From assembly GCA_045612185.1 (NCBI GenBank), contig JAZKYO010000030.1:194180-258179 (forward strand): a DNA stretch of 64,000 nt, written 5' to 3'. The notes below the pieces were generated by a model. That model had not been told where the DNA came from. It saw only the letters and a list, made by a program, of their open reading frames with translations, and made no database searches. Positions within the stretch are counted from its first letter, which is position 1; each line of letters begins with the position of its first letter. The DNA comes from RGIG8775 sp045612185. GTDB lineage: Bacteria > Bacillota > Clostridia > Oscillospirales > CAG-272. Shown here piece after piece: positions 25,069-34,454 of this stretch. The translations under genes were made by a program, and so were the position numbers.

Positions 25069-25599
25069 ATGAATTTTGCAAAAATAATTACACTTACAGT
25101 AGCCGCACTGTTGTTTTTGACATCATGTATAACCATTAATTACCCACACACGGGAATAGGTGAGTTACTGACCGCTCCGCAGGAGGATAGCAGCAACGAA
25201 GTGACCGAAAGCAAATCCAACACGACGGAAAACGAAGAATCGTCAGCCGACGGCGCAAACGACGGTGACACCGAAACAAGTGCGCCTATTGAGACCGAGC
25301 CGCCAACCGTGGGTGAAGTCTCCGAATCAACAATATCTCTAAAAAGCATTACCAGCCCAATATCTTCAAACAATACTGCAACTTTGACAATAGTAGGCAA
25401 ACCCAATACTGAATATGACATAAAAGTCATCTACACCACCACGGAAAGCAAAGCGAAGGGACTCGAAAACAAGATTTCGGACGAAAACGGCATAGCTTCG
25501 TGGAGCTGGAAAATCGGTGCAAGCGTAAAGTCGGGCTACTACAAGATAACTGTCAGTGACGGCACCGAAGTATTTGAAACTAAAATTCAGGTTGAATAA
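25069..25599 (+). CDS. small secreted lipoprotein of unknown function
   Basis: A 176-residue protein with a hydrophobic signal and a lipobox FLTSC, so Cys20 would be lipidated and the protein held on the outer face of the membrane. Residues ~35-85 are a Ser/Thr/Glu/Asp-rich stalk. The C-terminal ~90 residues look like an Ig-like beta-sandwich (TLTIVGKPNTEYDIKVIY, ASWSWKIGASVKSGYYKITV), a fold often found in Gram-positive surface proteins. I do not recognise a named family. It is a single gene between two terminators. Confidence 0.75.
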   Translation: MNFAKIITLTVAALLFLTSCITINYPHTGIGELLTAPQEDSSNEVTESKSNTTENEESSADGANDGDTETSAPIETEPPTVGEVSESTISLKSITSPISSNNTATLTIVGKPNTEYDIKVIYTTTESKAKGLENKISDENGIASWSWKIGASVKSGYYKITVSDGTEVFETKIQVE

Positions 25600-25600
25600 C

Positions 25601-25625
25601 AAAAGGGACTTAACGTCCCTTTTCT
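25601..25625. terminator. bidirectional intrinsic terminator
   Basis: AGGGAC (25604-25609) pairs with GTCCCT (25615-25620) across TTAAC, with AAA and TTT flanks. It lies between the converging lipoprotein and glycosidase genes. Confidence 0.8.
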
Positions 25626-28108
25626 TATTTTATTCTTACACAATGATCCGCCGCTTCGTTAAAGGTCAGAGCATATGTGGATTTGTTGATTTTTTCTATT
25701 CTCGCATCACACTCAAAGCTGTACTCTTTTTCTTCTTCAAGACATACGAGAACCGTAGAGTTCGGCGAGTCGCTCAAGGCTTTGAACGAAATTCCGCCGT
25801 TCTCACGTTTTTTATCGGTTATAAGAGTGCGGAAGCCGCCCGTTACGCTGAAAGGCTTATAATAGCTTTCAAACCACAAAAGCACCGGTGTGGAAAGTCC
25901 CGAGAACTGGTGGAAGCCCGCGCCGCGACCGTTTTCTATCATAAAGTGTTCGTAGCAGTTATAGGTTGCCGACACTTCGCGTTCCCACAGCGAAAGCGCT
26001 TTTTCGGCTATCTCGGTGGCAAGCTCCACCTCTCCGTAGTCGAGTAACGCTTTCCACAGTATCCACTGGTGTGGCATCCAAACCGAACCGTTCCAATACC
26101 CGTATCTGCTATAATAGGGAGCACGGATATCTACCACGCTGACGCCTATATTGGTCATCATTCCTTTTTTGATATTTTCAAGCACGCGAGCTGAACGACA
26201 AGTGTCGGAGACGCCCGCTATATACGGGTAAACGCCGTCCATTCCCATGTCGGCATTCACGCCCATGTTCTGATATATAGAGAATGTGCCGCCGTTATGC
26301 TCAACGTAGCCGTAATATCCGCTTACCTCATCCCATGCGTATTTGTTAAGAGCATTTGAAAAAAATTCAATGTCCGAAAGGTAAAGGCTATCGTCCTCGC
26401 CAAGCATTCTTGCTATGGGTGCAAGAATACGCGCGCACAGCACGGTAAACGAGGTGTTTATCGCAGGGCTGACGATAGATTCTTTCTTCTCGACATGCAG
26501 CTTTTTTTGCGTGGGATAATCGTCCCAACCGCCCGAATTATAAAAGAGATGCCAAAGGCTGAAGATTCCGCTTTCGGTATTGTTCTTTTGCGCCGAGAAA
26601 AACTCGTACTGCGCTTTTATATACGGGTAGAAGCGACGCGTCGATTCAATATCACCGATTTTATTCACAAGCTCACCGAACAAAAGTATCTGCGTGGGGA
26701 GCGGTGTTCCGTGAAGCACGAAAGGCGAATCGGCATTGCCGAGAGGCATCATATAGGCGTTAAGGCAGTCCTCGGCACGCTTTTGGTCTATTGTGGAAAG
26801 ACCCATGCCGATAAAGCCCGAATCCCACGTATAAAGCGAATCCCAATTGCGCCCCGGGGTATTGTGTCGAATATATTTTCCTCTGCAATAAATGGGATAA
26901 ACCACGTTTGTAAGCGTGGTAGCACTCATAATCTCTTGCGACAGCGCATACTTTTCGCCCTCGGGATTACAGGTTGGCTTGTAAAGAGTATGGTCGCAGA
27001 TCTGAGAATTATTGCCGTGCGCCTTTACGGTTAATACAACTACTTTTTCTGAGTGAGGCTCTACAAAAATCGGACGGAGAAAAAAGTCAACGTATTCCCT
27101 TTTTCCTTCGCCTTTTAAAAAGTTGGACACATGGTTATGTATAGATGACGTAAGCAATTGTCCCGCGTCGTCAGCAACAAGTCGGCGAAGAAAAAGCCCC
27201 GCGCCTCGGGTTTCCACCTCATACACAAGTCCGCCAAAATTTACCGACGCGCCGTTTTCGGTCTTAGTTACGGCAGGTACAAATCCATCAAAAGCGGGGA
27301 TAAACTCGGTTTTTTCCACGTCTCCGCCCAAAACGAATCCGTCTATATCGGCGTTCCCGCTTTTATATACAAGTGAAAACTCCGAAACCGACGTTTGAGG
27401 AATGTCAAGTGTAAAAAGGCTTATACTATCGGCTTTTTCAAGCTGTATCGGATACGCCTTTTGATTGACTTTAATAAGAAAATCACCGTTTCCCTTGTAT
27501 CGGACAGCGATTTTTCGTGTCTCGGTTGACACAAGCTTATAAAAAAGCTCTGTATCGGGACTCATTGTTTTAGTGGTTTCAGCTCTGCCATTTACAAACA
27601 GACTTTCTCGTTTTTCACCTCGGCGGAGTCCGTCACAAGGAAAGACATAGTCCCCATTAAAGTCAGCATAATCTACCGCGTCAACAAACACACAGCCATC
27701 GGAAGGAATCGCCTTATAGTCCTCTATCTCCTTGTGGTAAAGCGATGACGCACGCATGCTTGCAAGAGCGTTAAGCGTAAGGCTTTCGGGCATATCGGTA
27801 TTATTAACGAAGGTACACTTTACGGTAAGCATAGCGCCATCAGAGCAAAAATCGGCATCAAGGTATACCCTGTCCTTCCACTCAAGCTCATAACGGTAGA
27901 CAAAGTGCGATAGGTCCGAGGATGACGACATTATTTTAGCACCGCAATCCGCGATGTCACGCGGGCACATTACACTTCTTCGATAATATCCGGGAAAAAG
28001 ATTAAGGTCAAAGCGCAATCCTTTTCTCTCATCGGCAACGTGGGAAACACCGAGATAGTCTTTATTGTAAGGTCCCCACATCGGGAGGCTTAAATCGTGT
28101 TTTTCCAT
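25625..28108 (-). CDS. GH63/MGH1-like glycoside hydrolase
   Basis: An 827-residue protein starting at the ATG at 28108 after AGGAG; an ORF start ten codons upstream has no ribosome-binding site. The N-terminal ~330 residues form a beta-sandwich. The C-terminal (alpha/alpha)6 barrel begins around residue 400, with LYTWDSGFIGMG, GGWDDYP, GVYPYIAGVSDT and RYGYWNGSVWMPHQWILWKAL. These match the inverting GH63/MGH1-like clan that includes alpha-glucosidases and mannosylglycerate hydrolase; GH37 trehalase shares the WDS motif. There is no signal peptide, so it acts in the cytoplasm on imported glycosides. Sugar specificity is unknown. Confidence 0.8.
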   Translation of the reverse strand: MEKHDLSLPMWGPYNKDYLGVSHVADERKGLRFDLNLFPGYYRRSVMCPRDIADCGAKIMSSSSDLSHFVYRYELEWKDRVYLDADFCSDGAMLTVKCTFVNNTDMPESLTLNALASMRASSLYHKEIEDYKAIPSDGCVFVDAVDYADFNGDYVFPCDGLRRGEKRESLFVNGRAETTKTMSPDTELFYKLVSTETRKIAVRYKGNGDFLIKVNQKAYPIQLEKADSISLFTLDIPQTSVSEFSLVYKSGNADIDGFVLGGDVEKTEFIPAFDGFVPAVTKTENGASVNFGGLVYEVETRGAGLFLRRLVADDAGQLLTSSIHNHVSNFLKGEGKREYVDFFLRPIFVEPHSEKVVVLTVKAHGNNSQICDHTLYKPTCNPEGEKYALSQEIMSATTLTNVVYPIYCRGKYIRHNTPGRNWDSLYTWDSGFIGMGLSTIDQKRAEDCLNAYMMPLGNADSPFVLHGTPLPTQILLFGELVNKIGDIESTRRFYPYIKAQYEFFSAQKNNTESGIFSLWHLFYNSGGWDDYPTQKKLHVEKKESIVSPAINTSFTVLCARILAPIARMLGEDDSLYLSDIEFFSNALNKYAWDEVSGYYGYVEHNGGTFSIYQNMGVNADMGMDGVYPYIAGVSDTCRSARVLENIKKGMMTNIGVSVVDIRAPYYSRYGYWNGSVWMPHQWILWKALLDYGEVELATEIAEKALSLWEREVSATYNCYEHFMIENGRGAGFHQFSGLSTPVLLWFESYYKPFSVTGGFRTLITDKKRENGGISFKALSDSPNSTVLVCLEEEKEYSFECDARIEKINKSTYALTFNEAADHCVRIK

Positions 28109-28119
28109 AAAATCTCCTA

Positions 28120-28157
28120 CAAAATTCCGCCGCAACAAAACCGTTGCGGCGGATATT
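28120..28157 (-). terminator. hairpin between alaS and the glycosidase gene
   Basis: A 10-bp stem CCGCCGCAAC/GTTGCGGCGG (28127-28136 with 28143-28152) is followed on the minus strand by AATTTTGT. The U-tract is short, so termination may be partial. Confidence 0.65.
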
Positions 28158-28162
28158 TTAAA

Positions 28163-30793
28163 TTATTTTATCATTCCTGCAAGTGTCGAAGCCGCAGAAG
28201 CGAGAGCCTCGTCAACCTTTGAAAGGTCACGTCCGCCTGCCATAGCGCCATCAGGGCGTCCGCCGCCCTTACCGCCTGTTACAGCCGCAACAGCGCCTAC
28301 AAGCTTGCCTGCGTGAGCGCCTGCCGCAACAGCATCTTTACCTGCCGCTGATACAAAATTAAGCTTATCACCGTTTACAGCCGCAAGAACAGCAACAACG
28401 TCTGCGTACTTAGCCTTTATCTCGTCACCGAGAGTTCTTACCGCGTCAACCTGCATATCCTCAAGCTTTGCCGCAACAAGCTTTACAGAGCCCACTGTTA
28501 CCGCTGAAGCAAGAATGGAATCAAGCTTGGAGCCCGCAAGTTTTGAGTTGAGCGATTCTATTTCACGCTTGTCCTCTCTCATCTCAGCCATAACGGAAGA
28601 AGCGCGCGCGGGAAGCTCGTTAACATTCTGCGCCTTAAGCTCCTTAGCGGTATCAGCAAGAAGCTTATCCTTTTCAGCAAGGAGAGCTATAACTCCGTTA
28701 CCCGTTACGCACTCGATACGTCTTACGCCCGAAGCAACCGACGACTCGGAAACTATCTTGAAAAGACCTACCTTAGCGGTATTATCAACGTGCGTACCGC
28801 CGCAGAATTCGGTGGACGCGTCGCCCATCTTGACTACTCGTACGGTTGCGCCGTACTTCTCGCCAAAGAGCATCATTGCGCCCATCTTTTTGGCGTTTTC
28901 AATATCGGTCTCAACTGTATCTACTGCGATACCCTTGAGAATATTCTCGTTTACAATTGCCTCAACCTTAGCTATTTCATCAACCGTCATAGCCGAGAAG
29001 TGAGTAAAGTCAAAGCGTCCGCGACCCTCGTCAACATAAGATCCCGCCTGTTCAACGTGTGTGCCAAGCACCTTGCGGAGAGCCCCCTGAAGCAGGTGAA
29101 GCGAGGAGTGATTACGCATAATAGCAGCGCGTCTTTCAGCGTTTACAGCTACCTTTACCGCATCGCCAACCTTAACCGTACCGCTTGTCATGTTACAGAT
29201 ATGAAGGTAAACGCCGTCAGTTTTCTTAGTGTCAAGCACGACAGCCGTAGCGTTGTCCGAAGCAACGCTACCCTCGTCACCAACCTGACCGCCGCCCTCT
29301 CCGTAGCAAGGGGTTTTATCAAGAACAAGTGTGAACTCGCCCTCGTTTACCTCATTAACGCTATTCTCGTCAACGATAATCGCAAGCACCTTTGCGTCTG
29401 TGGAAATATCGGTATATCCTACGAACTCGGTCTTTGCGATACCCGAGATAAGGTCCTTGGATGATTCTGACCAACCGCTGATATTTCCTCTTGCGGCTCT
29501 TGCTCTTTCTCTCTGCTCCTGCATAAGAGCCTTAAAGGTCTCTTCGTCTGCACTAAGTCCCTTTTCCTCAATAATTTCCTTTGTTAGGTCAAGCGGGAAT
29601 CCAAAAGTATCGTAGAGCTTGAACACGTCCTCGCCCGAGATAACCTTCTTATCAGCCTTTACAGCGTCGTCGATAATGGTATTGAGAATGTTAAGACCCG
29701 CGTCGATAGTAGCGTCAAAGCGCTCCTCCTCGTTGCCGATAACTCTGAGAATATAATCCTTCTTTTCGCCAAGCTCGGGGTACGCGCCTATATTTTCACC
29801 GATAACCACCTCGCAAAGCTCACAAAGGAACGCGCGGTTGATACCGAGAAGTTTACCGAAGCGGCAAGCGCGGCGAAGGATTCGGCGAAGAACGTATCCT
29901 CTGCCCTCGTTGGAGGGGATAACTCCGTCGCTTATCATAAACGTTGCACTTCTGATATGGTCGGTAACAACACGGATAGAAATATCGTCCTTGGCGTTAT
30001 CACCGTAGCTCTTGCCCGAGATAGCACAAACTGTGTTGAGTATTTTTCTTACGGTATCTACTTCAAAAAGATTGTCAACGCCCTGCATTACGCAAGCAAG
30101 ACGCTCAAGACCCATACCTGTATCTATATTCTTTTGAACAAGCTCTGTATAGTTTCCGTTACCGTCGTTATTGAACTGTGAGAACACGTTGTTCCAGGTC
30201 TCCATAAATCTGTCACAGTCGCAGCCGGGCTTACAATCAGGAGATCCGCAACCGTACTTTTCGCCACGGTCGAAGTAAATCTCCGAGCAAGGTCCGCAGG
30301 GACCTGAGCCGTGCTCCCAGAAGTTATCGGCTTTACCGAGGCGAACTATACGCTCTGCGGGAACACCGATTTTCTTATTCCAAATTTCGAAAGCTTCCTC
30401 GTCATTCTCGTAGATAGAGGGCCAGAGCAACTCGCCGGGAATTTCAAGCCACTCGGTAAGGAATTCCCACGCCCACGGAATAGCCTCGTTTTTGAAGTAA
30501 TCTCCAAAAGAGAAGTTTCCAAGCATTTCAAAATAAGTACCGTGACGGGCTGTATGTCCAACTCTGTCAAGGTCGGGAGTTCTTATACACTTCTGGCAGG
30601 TAGTAACTCTGTTTCTGGGGGGCACTTCCTCGCCTGTGAAGTACTTCTTCATAGGAGCCATACCCGAGTTAATAAGCAAAAGCGACTTATCGTTAATGGG
30701 AACGAGGGGGAAAGACGGAAGTCTCAAATGACCCTTGCTCTCAAAAAACGAAAGATATTTTTCTCTGAGTTCGTTAAGTGAAGTCCATTTCAT
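28163..30793 (-). CDS. alaS: alanyl-tRNA synthetase
   Basis: An 876-residue class II synthetase that charges tRNA-Ala. The catalytic domain starts MKWTSLNELREKYLSFFESKGH and has RVTTCQKCIRTPDLDRVG and the insertion GCGSPDCKPGCDCD. The editing domain has HSSLHLLQ (HxxxH) and CGGTHVDNTAK, the metal-binding set that deacylates Ser-tRNA. The C-Ala domain ends with GGKGGGRPDGAMAGG. Length is standard. It has its own promoter and a very short leader, without a T-box. Confidence 0.97.
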   Translation of the reverse strand: MKWTSLNELREKYLSFFESKGHLRLPSFPLVPINDKSLLLINSGMAPMKKYFTGEEVPPRNRVTTCQKCIRTPDLDRVGHTARHGTYFEMLGNFSFGDYFKNEAIPWAWEFLTEWLEIPGELLWPSIYENDEEAFEIWNKKIGVPAERIVRLGKADNFWEHGSGPCGPCSEIYFDRGEKYGCGSPDCKPGCDCDRFMETWNNVFSQFNNDGNGNYTELVQKNIDTGMGLERLACVMQGVDNLFEVDTVRKILNTVCAISGKSYGDNAKDDISIRVVTDHIRSATFMISDGVIPSNEGRGYVLRRILRRACRFGKLLGINRAFLCELCEVVIGENIGAYPELGEKKDYILRVIGNEEERFDATIDAGLNILNTIIDDAVKADKKVISGEDVFKLYDTFGFPLDLTKEIIEEKGLSADEETFKALMQEQRERARAARGNISGWSESSKDLISGIAKTEFVGYTDISTDAKVLAIIVDENSVNEVNEGEFTLVLDKTPCYGEGGGQVGDEGSVASDNATAVVLDTKKTDGVYLHICNMTSGTVKVGDAVKVAVNAERRAAIMRNHSSLHLLQGALRKVLGTHVEQAGSYVDEGRGRFDFTHFSAMTVDEIAKVEAIVNENILKGIAVDTVETDIENAKKMGAMMLFGEKYGATVRVVKMGDASTEFCGGTHVDNTAKVGLFKIVSESSVASGVRRIECVTGNGVIALLAEKDKLLADTAKELKAQNVNELPARASSVMAEMREDKREIESLNSKLAGSKLDSILASAVTVGSVKLVAAKLEDMQVDAVRTLGDEIKAKYADVVAVLAAVNGDKLNFVSAAGKDAVAAGAHAGKLVGAVAAVTGGKGGGRPDGAMAGGRDLSKVDEALASAASTLAGMIK

Positions 30794-30835
30794 AGTTTTA
30801 TATTACCTTTCAATATTTTACAAGCATACTTATTA

Positions 30836-30864
30836 ATTATATCACCGTAAGTCTTTTGTGTCAA
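30836..30864 (-). promoter_or_regulatory. sigma-A promoter of alaS
   Basis: TTGACA (30859-30864) and TATAAT (30836-30841), both perfect, with a 17-base spacer on the minus strand. Confidence 0.9.
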
Positions 30865-30879
30865 GAGGATTGGCAATTT

Positions 30880-31725
30880 TTATTTAAGCCCGTGAAGCGC
30901 CGCGCCGATTACCGTAGCGAAATTGGCGTTTTCGGGGATAAGGTAGTTGACCTCAAAGTTCTCGTTGAGCGCCAAAAGCCTTTCCTTTATAGGCTTAACC
31001 GCAGTAAGGTTGCCCGTAAGAACTATGTTTTTCACCTTATACTCCCTCGCCGCAAAAAGCGCTATCATTCCCACGGTCTCAGCTACCATATTGGCTATAC
31101 CGAGGGCAATGTCGTTTTTACTTGCTATGTCGCTGAGCTTACCAAAGTTTGCCGCCGTCAGCTCATCGTTAACGCCGTTGTATTTTCCCTTGCCCGAGAT
31201 ATCCTTAATGCGGAGGTCTACGTTATCAAGATTTCCACCCTCGCAAAGCTGCTCGATATGCTCGATATTATCTACACCGAGAATCTTTTTATTAAGACCG
31301 ATAAGCGTACCGCCGCCTACTCCCGTACCGCCAAGATACTTGGTTTCGATAGTATTTCCGTTGCGTTTGGCGTAAACGAGAGCCGTACCTGTACCGAGAC
31401 TGATTACCACAGCCTCGTCAAGCTTTGATAGATAAAGTCCGCCGTGTCCGATGCAGGAAAATTCACTTACCGCGTTACACTTTACCGAATATATGGGCTT
31501 ATCTATGGAAGCAGAGCCCGCGCCCGTCATCATAACACAATCTATTTTATCAAGCGCGATATCGTTTTGAAGCGTAAATTTTCCAAATGCTCCATAAGCC
31601 GACGTCACGGGGTCGGTTGCGCGCACAAACTGCGGCTCAATAAGTTCTATGCCGCTTTCGGTTTTATTAAATCCGACTATTTTTGTGGTAGTTCCGCCAA
31701 CGTCTATTCCTATTACAGTTTGCAT
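30880..31725 (-). CDS. coaW: type II pantothenate kinase
   Basis: A 281-residue ASKHA-fold kinase related to eukaryotic PanK, which makes 4'-phosphopantothenate for CoA. The phosphate-1 loop GIDVGGTTTKIVGF is at residues 5-18, and SLGTGTALVYA and LGGTGVGGGTLIGL are the PanK-II signatures. Length matches the Staphylococcus-type enzyme. This form is not inhibited by CoA in characterised cases. It stands alone, divergent from the HAD-rqcH unit, with overlapping promoters. Confidence 0.9.
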   Translation of the reverse strand: MQTVIGIDVGGTTTKIVGFNKTESGIELIEPQFVRATDPVTSAYGAFGKFTLQNDIALDKIDCVMMTGAGSASIDKPIYSVKCNAVSEFSCIGHGGLYLSKLDEAVVISLGTGTALVYAKRNGNTIETKYLGGTGVGGGTLIGLNKKILGVDNIEHIEQLCEGGNLDNVDLRIKDISGKGKYNGVNDELTAANFGKLSDIASKNDIALGIANMVAETVGMIALFAAREYKVKNIVLTGNLTAVKPIKERLLALNENFEVNYLIPENANFATVIGAALHGLK

Positions 31726-31758
31726 ATCAAACTCCTCAAAAAAATTTTTGTTTAGAAT

Positions 31759-31787
31759 ATTATACCACTATCTTGCAAAAAAATCAA
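31759..31787 (-). promoter_or_regulatory. promoter of coaW
   Basis: TTGATT (31782-31787) and TATAAT (31759-31764) with a 17-base spacer on the minus strand. Its spacer and -35 overlap the opposing promoter. Confidence 0.75.
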
Positions 31788-31801
31788 GAAGGTGATATAA
31801 T
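31774..31801 (+). promoter_or_regulatory. promoter of the HAD-rqcH unit
   Basis: TTGCAA (31774-31779) and TATAAT (31796-31801) with a 16-base spacer. It shares bases 31774-31787 with the coaW promoter, so the two probably compete. Confidence 0.6.
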
Positions 31802-31833
31802 ATATTGTAATATTTTCTGAAAAGGAGCAAAAA

Positions 31834-32661
31834 ATGGAGTTCAAAAATCCTGATATTAAGAATATAGCCGATAAAAAGCTGTATATTTTCGATATGGACG
31901 GCACTATTTATCTTGGCGGAATCGTTTTTGATTTTGCCGTAAGATTCATTGACAATCTGCGTGCAAGCGGAAGGCGCGTTCTGTTTTTCACTAACAACGC
32001 TTCGCACACCACAGAGTTTTATTACTCAAAATTGGCGCGTCTCGGTTTTTCTCCGCAAGAGGGTGAAATAATGACCTCAGGCGACGTTACCATTGAGTAT
32101 CTTAAAAGCCACCGCGCAGGCAAATCGGTCTACCTTATAGGCACTGACGAACTAGTTGAGGATTTCAAAAAGCGCGGCGTAAAGCTTGTTGACGAAAGCG
32201 CCGATAGCTGTGATATAGTTGTCAGCAGTTTTGACACCACGCTGACATACGAAAAGCTAAATGCCGCTTGCAGATTTGTGAGAAACGGCGCGGAATATCT
32301 CTCTACACACCCCGACTTCAACTGCCCCGTTGAAAACGGATTTATTCCCGACAGCGGAGCTATTGCAGCGTTTATCACTGCTTCCACGGGAAAAGTTCCC
32401 ACGTATTTCGGCAAGCCCTACAAGGAAACTGTTGAAATGATTGAGGAGGTTTGCGGAGTTAACCGCAAGGATATGGTGATTTTTGGCGACAGACTTTATA
32501 CCGACATTGCGCTTGGCAAAAAGCACGGCGTTTGCGCAGCTCTCGTGCTTTCGGGCGAGACACTTCCCGATGACGTTGACGCGGCAAGTGATGCAGAGAA
32601 ACCGGACTTTGTATTTGAGTCGCTCGATGAAGTGAACAAATTTATGTTTGAGGTAAAATAA
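31834..32661 (+). CDS. HAD-IIA family sugar/nucleotide phosphatase (NagD-like)
   Basis: A 275-residue HAD hydrolase of the IIA subclass. Motif I is IFDMDGTIYLGG with nucleophile Asp20 and acid/base Asp22, motif II is FFTNNAS, the Lys is in FGKPYKETVEM, and motif IV is IFGDRLYTDIALGKKHG. The C2 cap lies between motifs II and III. Members dephosphorylate p-nitrophenyl phosphate, nucleotides or sugar phosphates. It overlaps rqcH by one base (TAATG), the only clue to its cellular partner. Confidence 0.88.
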   Translation: MEFKNPDIKNIADKKLYIFDMDGTIYLGGIVFDFAVRFIDNLRASGRRVLFFTNNASHTTEFYYSKLARLGFSPQEGEIMTSGDVTIEYLKSHRAGKSVYLIGTDELVEDFKKRGVKLVDESADSCDIVVSSFDTTLTYEKLNAACRFVRNGAEYLSTHPDFNCPVENGFIPDSGAIAAFITASTGKVPTYFGKPYKETVEMIEEVCGVNRKDMVIFGDRLYTDIALGKKHGVCAALVLSGETLPDDVDAASDAEKPDFVFESLDEVNKFMFEVK

Positions 32662-34421
32662 TGGCGTTTGACGCAGGTATGCTCTCGTGCGTATTGCACG
32701 AAATAAGAGAAGAATCGCTTGGAGCGAGAGTGGAAAAGGTCTACCAGCCCGAGCGAGACGAAATAATTTTGCAGATCCGCTCTAAAAGCGGCGGAAAACG
32801 GTTGCTTATCAATGCGGGCTCTAACAATCCGCGAATAGGATTTACCACCGTTCCAAAAGAAAACCCGCAAAATCCGCCCATGCTCTGTATGCTTTTGCGC
32901 AAGCATTTGCAGGGCGCAAAGCTATGCTCGGTGGAACAACTCGGCTTTGAGCGAGCTGCCGTTCTCGGCTTTGAGACCCGAGACGAAATGGGCTACGAGT
33001 GTGTAAAATATCTCATTGCAGAGCTTATGGGAAAATACAGCAATCTGATTTTTGCCGATGGTGACATGAAGATAGTTACCGCCCTTAAAATAATCGACTT
33101 TTCCACAAGCAGTTTACGTCAGGTGTTGCCGGGAATGAAGTACGAGCTTCCGCCCAAGCAGGACAAAGCAGATCCTACTGCTACCGACGAGGCAGAGTTT
33201 ATGCGCCTTATTGAAAATGCGCCGGCAGAACGCGGGTGCGACAAGTTTATTCTTGGAAGTTATATGGGTATTTCGGCATCTGTGGCGCGTGAGGTCGCCT
33301 TTGCGGCAACAGGTGCGGTTGACACCCCCATAGCCGCTTGCAGTCCGAGAGTGCTTTGGGGAAAATTCTCGAAGCTCATGGAGAGCATAAAATCAAACGA
33401 TTACGCCCCCACGCTTATTCTTGACGGCGAAAAGCCTGTTGAATACGCCTTCTGCCCTCTCAATCAGTACCGCGGATTCACAGTTAAATCAATAAACAGC
33501 CCCAGTGAGCTTCTTGATGTATTTTTCGACAGCAGAGATAAGGAACAGCGTGTCAAGCAGAGGGCTTCGGACGTTCAAAGACTGTTGCTGAACGCTCACT
33601 CAAGGCTGACGAAGAAGATTGAAATTCAGGAGGGTGAGCTTGCCGAGTGCGCCAAGGGAGAGGAATACAAGCGCATTGGCGACCTTATCACAGCCAATCT
33701 GTACATGCTCAAGCGCGGAATGAAAGAGGTGAGCCTGCCCGATTACGAAAGCATGAGCGAGGACGGCTCGTTCAAATACGTAACAGTTGAGCTTGACGAG
33801 CGGCTTTCCCCTGCGGCAAATGCGCAAAAACTTTACAAGAGATACAACAAATCAAAGACCGCCAAGATTGAGCTTACAAAGCAGATAGAGCTTGCCAAGC
33901 GTGAGCTTGAATATATAAACTCTGTGCTTGATTCGCTTGACAAGGCTGAGTCGCCCGCCGACCTTGCCGAGATACGCGACGAGCTTTACCGCGCGGGATA
34001 CGCCTCAAAAATGAAGGGCTACACCTCTCACAAGCAAGCCGCGCCATCGGTGGCTAAATTCGTTACAGACGGAGGTTACACGGTCCTTTGCGGAAAGAAC
34101 AACGTACAGAACGAGTATATAACCTTTAAGCTTGCGTCAAAAACTGACTATTGGTTTCACGCAAAGAATGCGCCCGGCTCGCACGTAGTAATGCTTACAA
34201 ACGGAGAAGAGCCCCCCGCCGAGGATTTTACCCAAGCGGCAGAGATTGCGGCGTATCACTCAAAAGCTTACGGCGGTCAAAGCGTTGAGGTTGACTATAC
34301 CTTTGTAAAGCACATCAAAAAGCCCCCTGCAGCGAAGCCCGGATTTGTAATATACCACACGAACTGGTCCGCCACAGTCACCCCAAATCCCGATAAAATC
34401 CACGCCATGAGGCAAAAATAA
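32661..34421 (+). CDS. rqcH: Rqc2-homologue RqcH (NFACT protein)
   Basis: A 586-residue NFACT-family protein, the bacterial Rqc2 homologue that binds stalled 50S subunits and adds Ala tails for degradation; older annotations call it fibronectin-binding protein. NFACT-N is at the start (MAFDAGMLSCVLHEIRE, ending in the DNA-glycosylase-like fold), coiled coils are at about 290-440, and the NFACT-R domain is near the end (NEYITFKLASKTDYWFHAK, PGSHVV). Start and length are normal. Confidence 0.9.
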   Translation: MAFDAGMLSCVLHEIREESLGARVEKVYQPERDEIILQIRSKSGGKRLLINAGSNNPRIGFTTVPKENPQNPPMLCMLLRKHLQGAKLCSVEQLGFERAAVLGFETRDEMGYECVKYLIAELMGKYSNLIFADGDMKIVTALKIIDFSTSSLRQVLPGMKYELPPKQDKADPTATDEAEFMRLIENAPAERGCDKFILGSYMGISASVAREVAFAATGAVDTPIAACSPRVLWGKFSKLMESIKSNDYAPTLILDGEKPVEYAFCPLNQYRGFTVKSINSPSELLDVFFDSRDKEQRVKQRASDVQRLLLNAHSRLTKKIEIQEGELAECAKGEEYKRIGDLITANLYMLKRGMKEVSLPDYESMSEDGSFKYVTVELDERLSPAANAQKLYKRYNKSKTAKIELTKQIELAKRELEYINSVLDSLDKAESPADLAEIRDELYRAGYASKMKGYTSHKQAAPSVAKFVTDGGYTVLCGKNNVQNEYITFKLASKTDYWFHAKNAPGSHVVMLTNGEEPPAEDFTQAAEIAAYHSKAYGGQSVEVDYTFVKHIKKPPAAKPGFVIYHTNWSATVTPNPDKIHAMRQK

Positions 34422-34423
34422 GC

Positions 34424-34452
34424 AAAGGAGCTGTCAATGACAGCTCCTTTTG
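34424..34452. terminator. bidirectional intrinsic terminator
   Basis: AAAGGAGCTGTCA (34424-34436) pairs with TGACAGCTCCTTT (34438-34450). It separates rqcH and the converging FAD oxidoreductase gene. Confidence 0.85.
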
Positions 34453-34454
34453 GA

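Noticed and set aside
30794..30879. T-box leader for alaS
   Set aside because: The leader is about 40 bases long and has no T-box sequence or terminator.
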